In this document: positions 4,000 to 5,073 of the stretch, one piece after another
How positions within the stretch are numbered: position 1 is the first letter of the stretch
Layout: each line of letters begins with the position of its first letter
NCBI GenBank assembly: GCA_035690905.1
Contig: DASSKA010000159.1
Span: 1-5,073, forward strand
Length of the DNA: 5,073 bases
Direction: 5' to 3'
Origin: DASSKA01 sp035690905
GTDB taxonomy: Bacteria; Actinomycetota; Actinomycetes; Propionibacteriales; Nocardioidaceae
Made by a program: the position numbers and the translations under genes
Notes under the pieces: model-generated
Told to the model about the DNA's origin: nothing
Databases searched by the model: none
The model's input: only the letters and a program-made list of their open reading frames with translations

Positions 4000-4440
4000 T
4001 CAGAGCTCGGTGACGCTGCCGCCGGCGGCGGCGATCTTCTCCTTGGCCGAGGAGGAGAAGGCGTGCGCCTTCACCTCGACGGCCACCGAGAGCTCGCCGG
4101 AGCCGAGCACCTTCACGGGCCGGCCGTCGCGGACCGCGCCCTTGGCGACCAGGTCCTCGACACCGACGGTGCCGCCCTCGGGGAACAGCTCGTTGATCCG
4201 CTCGAGGTTGACCACCTGGTACTCGACCTTGAACGGGTTCTTGAAGCCCTTCAGCTTGGGCAGCCGCATGTGGATCGGCATCTGGCCGCCCTCGAAGTGC
4301 TCGGGCACCTGGTTGCGGGCCTTGGTGCCCTTGGTGCCGCGGCCGGCGGTCTTGCCCTTGGAGCCCTCACCGCGGCCCACGCGGGTGCGCGCGGTCTTGG
4401 CACCCGGCGCCGGACGCAGGTGGTGCAGCTTCAGCGTCAT
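4000..4440 (-). CDS. rplO: 50S ribosomal protein L15
   Basis: L15 is a late-assembly 23S rRNA-binding protein of the large subunit. The 146-residue product has the expected Gly/Arg/Lys-rich unstructured N-terminal arm (VGRGEGSKGKTAGRGTKGTK, 21-40) that threads into rRNA, followed by GGQMPIHMRLPKLKGFKN (51-68). The C-terminal globular domain has the family signature around VLGSGELSVAVEVKAHAFSS (111-130), and the protein ends GGSVTEL. Length is normal. The ATG at 4440-4438 is one base after the rpmD TGA (TGACATG), and a strong GAGGAGG (4456-4450) in the last rpmD codons gives 9-nt spacing from the GGAGG core, so initiation can be both direct and coupled. It is the last gene before the structured gap upstream of secY. 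Confidence 0.98.
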   Translation of the reverse strand: MTLKLHHLRPAPGAKTARTRVGRGEGSKGKTAGRGTKGTKARNQVPEHFEGGQMPIHMRLPKLKGFKNPFKVEYQVVNLERINELFPEGGTVGVEDLVAKGAVRDGRPVKVLGSGELSVAVEVKAHAFSSSAKEKIAAAGGSVTEL

Positions 4441-4441
4441 G

Positions 4442-4624
4442 TCAGTCGACCTCCTCGACGGCGATCAGGTGGGGGACCGCCTGGAGCATTCCCCGGATCT
4501 CGGGACGATCCTCCTTGACGACCACGTCGCCGATGCGCTTGAGGCCAAGCGAGCGGAGGGTGTCCCGCTGGTTCTTCTTGCAGCCGATCGTCGACCGGGT
4601 CTGCTGGACCTTCAGGCGTCCCAT
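4442..4624 (-). CDS. rpmD: 50S ribosomal protein L30
   Basis: L30 is a small large-subunit protein found in bacteria and related to eukaryotic L7. The 60-residue product starts MGRLKVQQTRSTIGCKKNQR; the family-typical stretch RDTLRSLGLKRIGDVVV runs from residue 20 to 36, followed by PEIRGMLQAVPHLIAVEEV. This is the normal length. A longer open frame extends upstream to 4813, but that part overlaps rpsE in another frame and bears no L30 sequence, so the start is the ATG at 4624-4622. This ATG overlaps the rpsE stop by one base (TGATG), and GGAGG (4639-4635) lies 10 nt upstream within rpsE, pointing to coupling. It is placed between rpsE and rplO, the standard spc-operon order. Confidence 0.97.
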   Translation of the reverse strand: MGRLKVQQTRSTIGCKKNQRDTLRSLGLKRIGDVVVKEDRPEIRGMLQAVPHLIAVEEVD

Positions 4625-5073
4625 CAGCTCGCCACCTCCGCACGGGCCTTCAGCAGCGCCGCGGGGGCAACGTCCTCGACGGTCAGGCCGCGCCGCGAGG
4701 CGACCGCCTCCGGCTCCTCCAGCGAGCGCAGCGCTTCCACCGTGGCGTGCACGATGTTGATCTGGTTGGACGAGCCCAGGGACTTGCTCAGCACGTCGTG
4801 GATCCCGGCGCACTCCAGCACCGCACGCACCGGGCCCCCCGCGATCACACCGGTACCGGGAGCGGCGGGGCGCAGCAGCACCACGCCGGCGGCCTTCTCG
4901 CCCTGCACCGGGTGCGGGATGGTGCCCTGGATGCGCGGCACCTTGAAGAAGTGCTTCTTGGCCTCCTCGACGCCCTTGGCGATCGCGGAGGGCACCTCCT
5001 TGGCCTTGCCGTACCCGACCCCGACCATGCCGTCGCCGTCGCCGACGACCACGAGCGCGGTGAAGCTGAACCG
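4624..5073 (-). CDS. rpsE: 30S ribosomal protein S5, C-terminal 149 residues (5' end outside window)
   Basis: S5 helps form the mRNA entry site of the small subunit and influences decoding fidelity. The visible part begins RFSFTALVVVGDGDGMVGVG, in the N-terminal double-stranded-RNA-binding-like domain, and continues KAKEVPSAIAKGVEEAKKHF. It then enters the C-terminal domain, with the family-typical GTGVIAGGPVRAVLECAGIH, VLSKSLGSSNQINIVHATVE and SRRGLTVEDV. The frame is open to the window edge, so the true start is beyond 5073; internal GTG codons, such as that at 5052-5050 (VVVGDGDG), are not starts. The N terminus, including the loop where spectinomycin-resistance changes are known, is not visible. 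It overlaps rpmD by one base. Confidence 0.98.
   Translation of the reverse strand, partial: RFSFTALVVVGDGDGMVGVGYGKAKEVPSAIAKGVEEAKKHFFKVPRIQGTIPHPVQGEKAAGVVLLRPAAPGTGVIAGGPVRAVLECAGIHDVLSKSLGSSNQINIVHATVEALRSLEEPEAVASRRGLTVEDVAPAALLKARAEVAS

Noticed and set aside
4625..4813. Upstream extension of the rpmD reading frame
   Set aside because: It overlaps rpsE in another frame and has no L30-like sequence; the ATG at 4624 with its overlap on the rpsE stop gives the normal 60-residue protein.
1..5073. Mobile element, CRISPR array, tRNA or horizontally acquired island
   Set aside because: No direct-repeat arrays, terminal inverted repeats, transposase or tRNA-like cloverleaf were seen, and gene order and composition are uniform and canonical.

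Overview
The window is a conserved housekeeping block from a high-GC Gram-positive bacterium (Actinomycetota): the end of the spc ribosomal-protein operon running into the start of the alpha operon. All genes lie on the minus strand, so transcription runs from high to low coordinates: rpsE (partial) > rpmD > rplO > secY > adk > map > infA > rpmJ > rpsM (partial). The assignment to Actinomycetota rests on the strongly G/C-biased third codon positions, the rplO-secY-adk-map-infA-rpmJ-rpsM order, GTG starts for secY and map, and protein wording typical of actinobacteria (the IF1 core, the SecY ending NYEGFLR, the short Adk lid). A finer placement, for example near Geodermatophilales or Frankiales, would be a guess.

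Layout along transcription. (1) Positions 5073-4000 hold rpsE, rpmD and rplO, packed with a 1-nt overlap and a 1-nt gap. (2) Positions 3999-3864 are a 136-nt non-coding gap with a very strong hairpin, a possible extended -10 promoter and a second hairpin just before the secY ribosome binding site. (3) Positions 3863-1156 hold secY, adk and map, separated by 1 and 7 nt and probably translationally coupled. (4) Positions 1155-815 are a 341-nt non-coding gap with a good -10 element (TAGACT), implying a leader of about 235 nt before infA. That leader contains hairpins, competing base pairings and a weak candidate upstream ORF. (5) Positions 814-440 hold infA and rpmJ. (6) Positions 439-269 are a 171-nt gap with several inverted repeats. 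(7) rpsM starts at 268 and runs off the window.

The genes serve one theme, making proteins and moving them to their destination. S5, S13, L15, L30 and L36 build the ribosome, IF1 starts translation, SecY is the membrane export channel, Adk balances adenine nucleotides, and methionine aminopeptidase trims the initiator methionine.

I found no mobile element, CRISPR array, tRNA, rRNA, toxin, defence gene or previously undescribed system. The second-look items are the three structured intergenic regions, a start-codon correction for secY, and small details of translation initiation. All RNA structures were paired by eye in very GC-rich sequence, where chance pairing is common.
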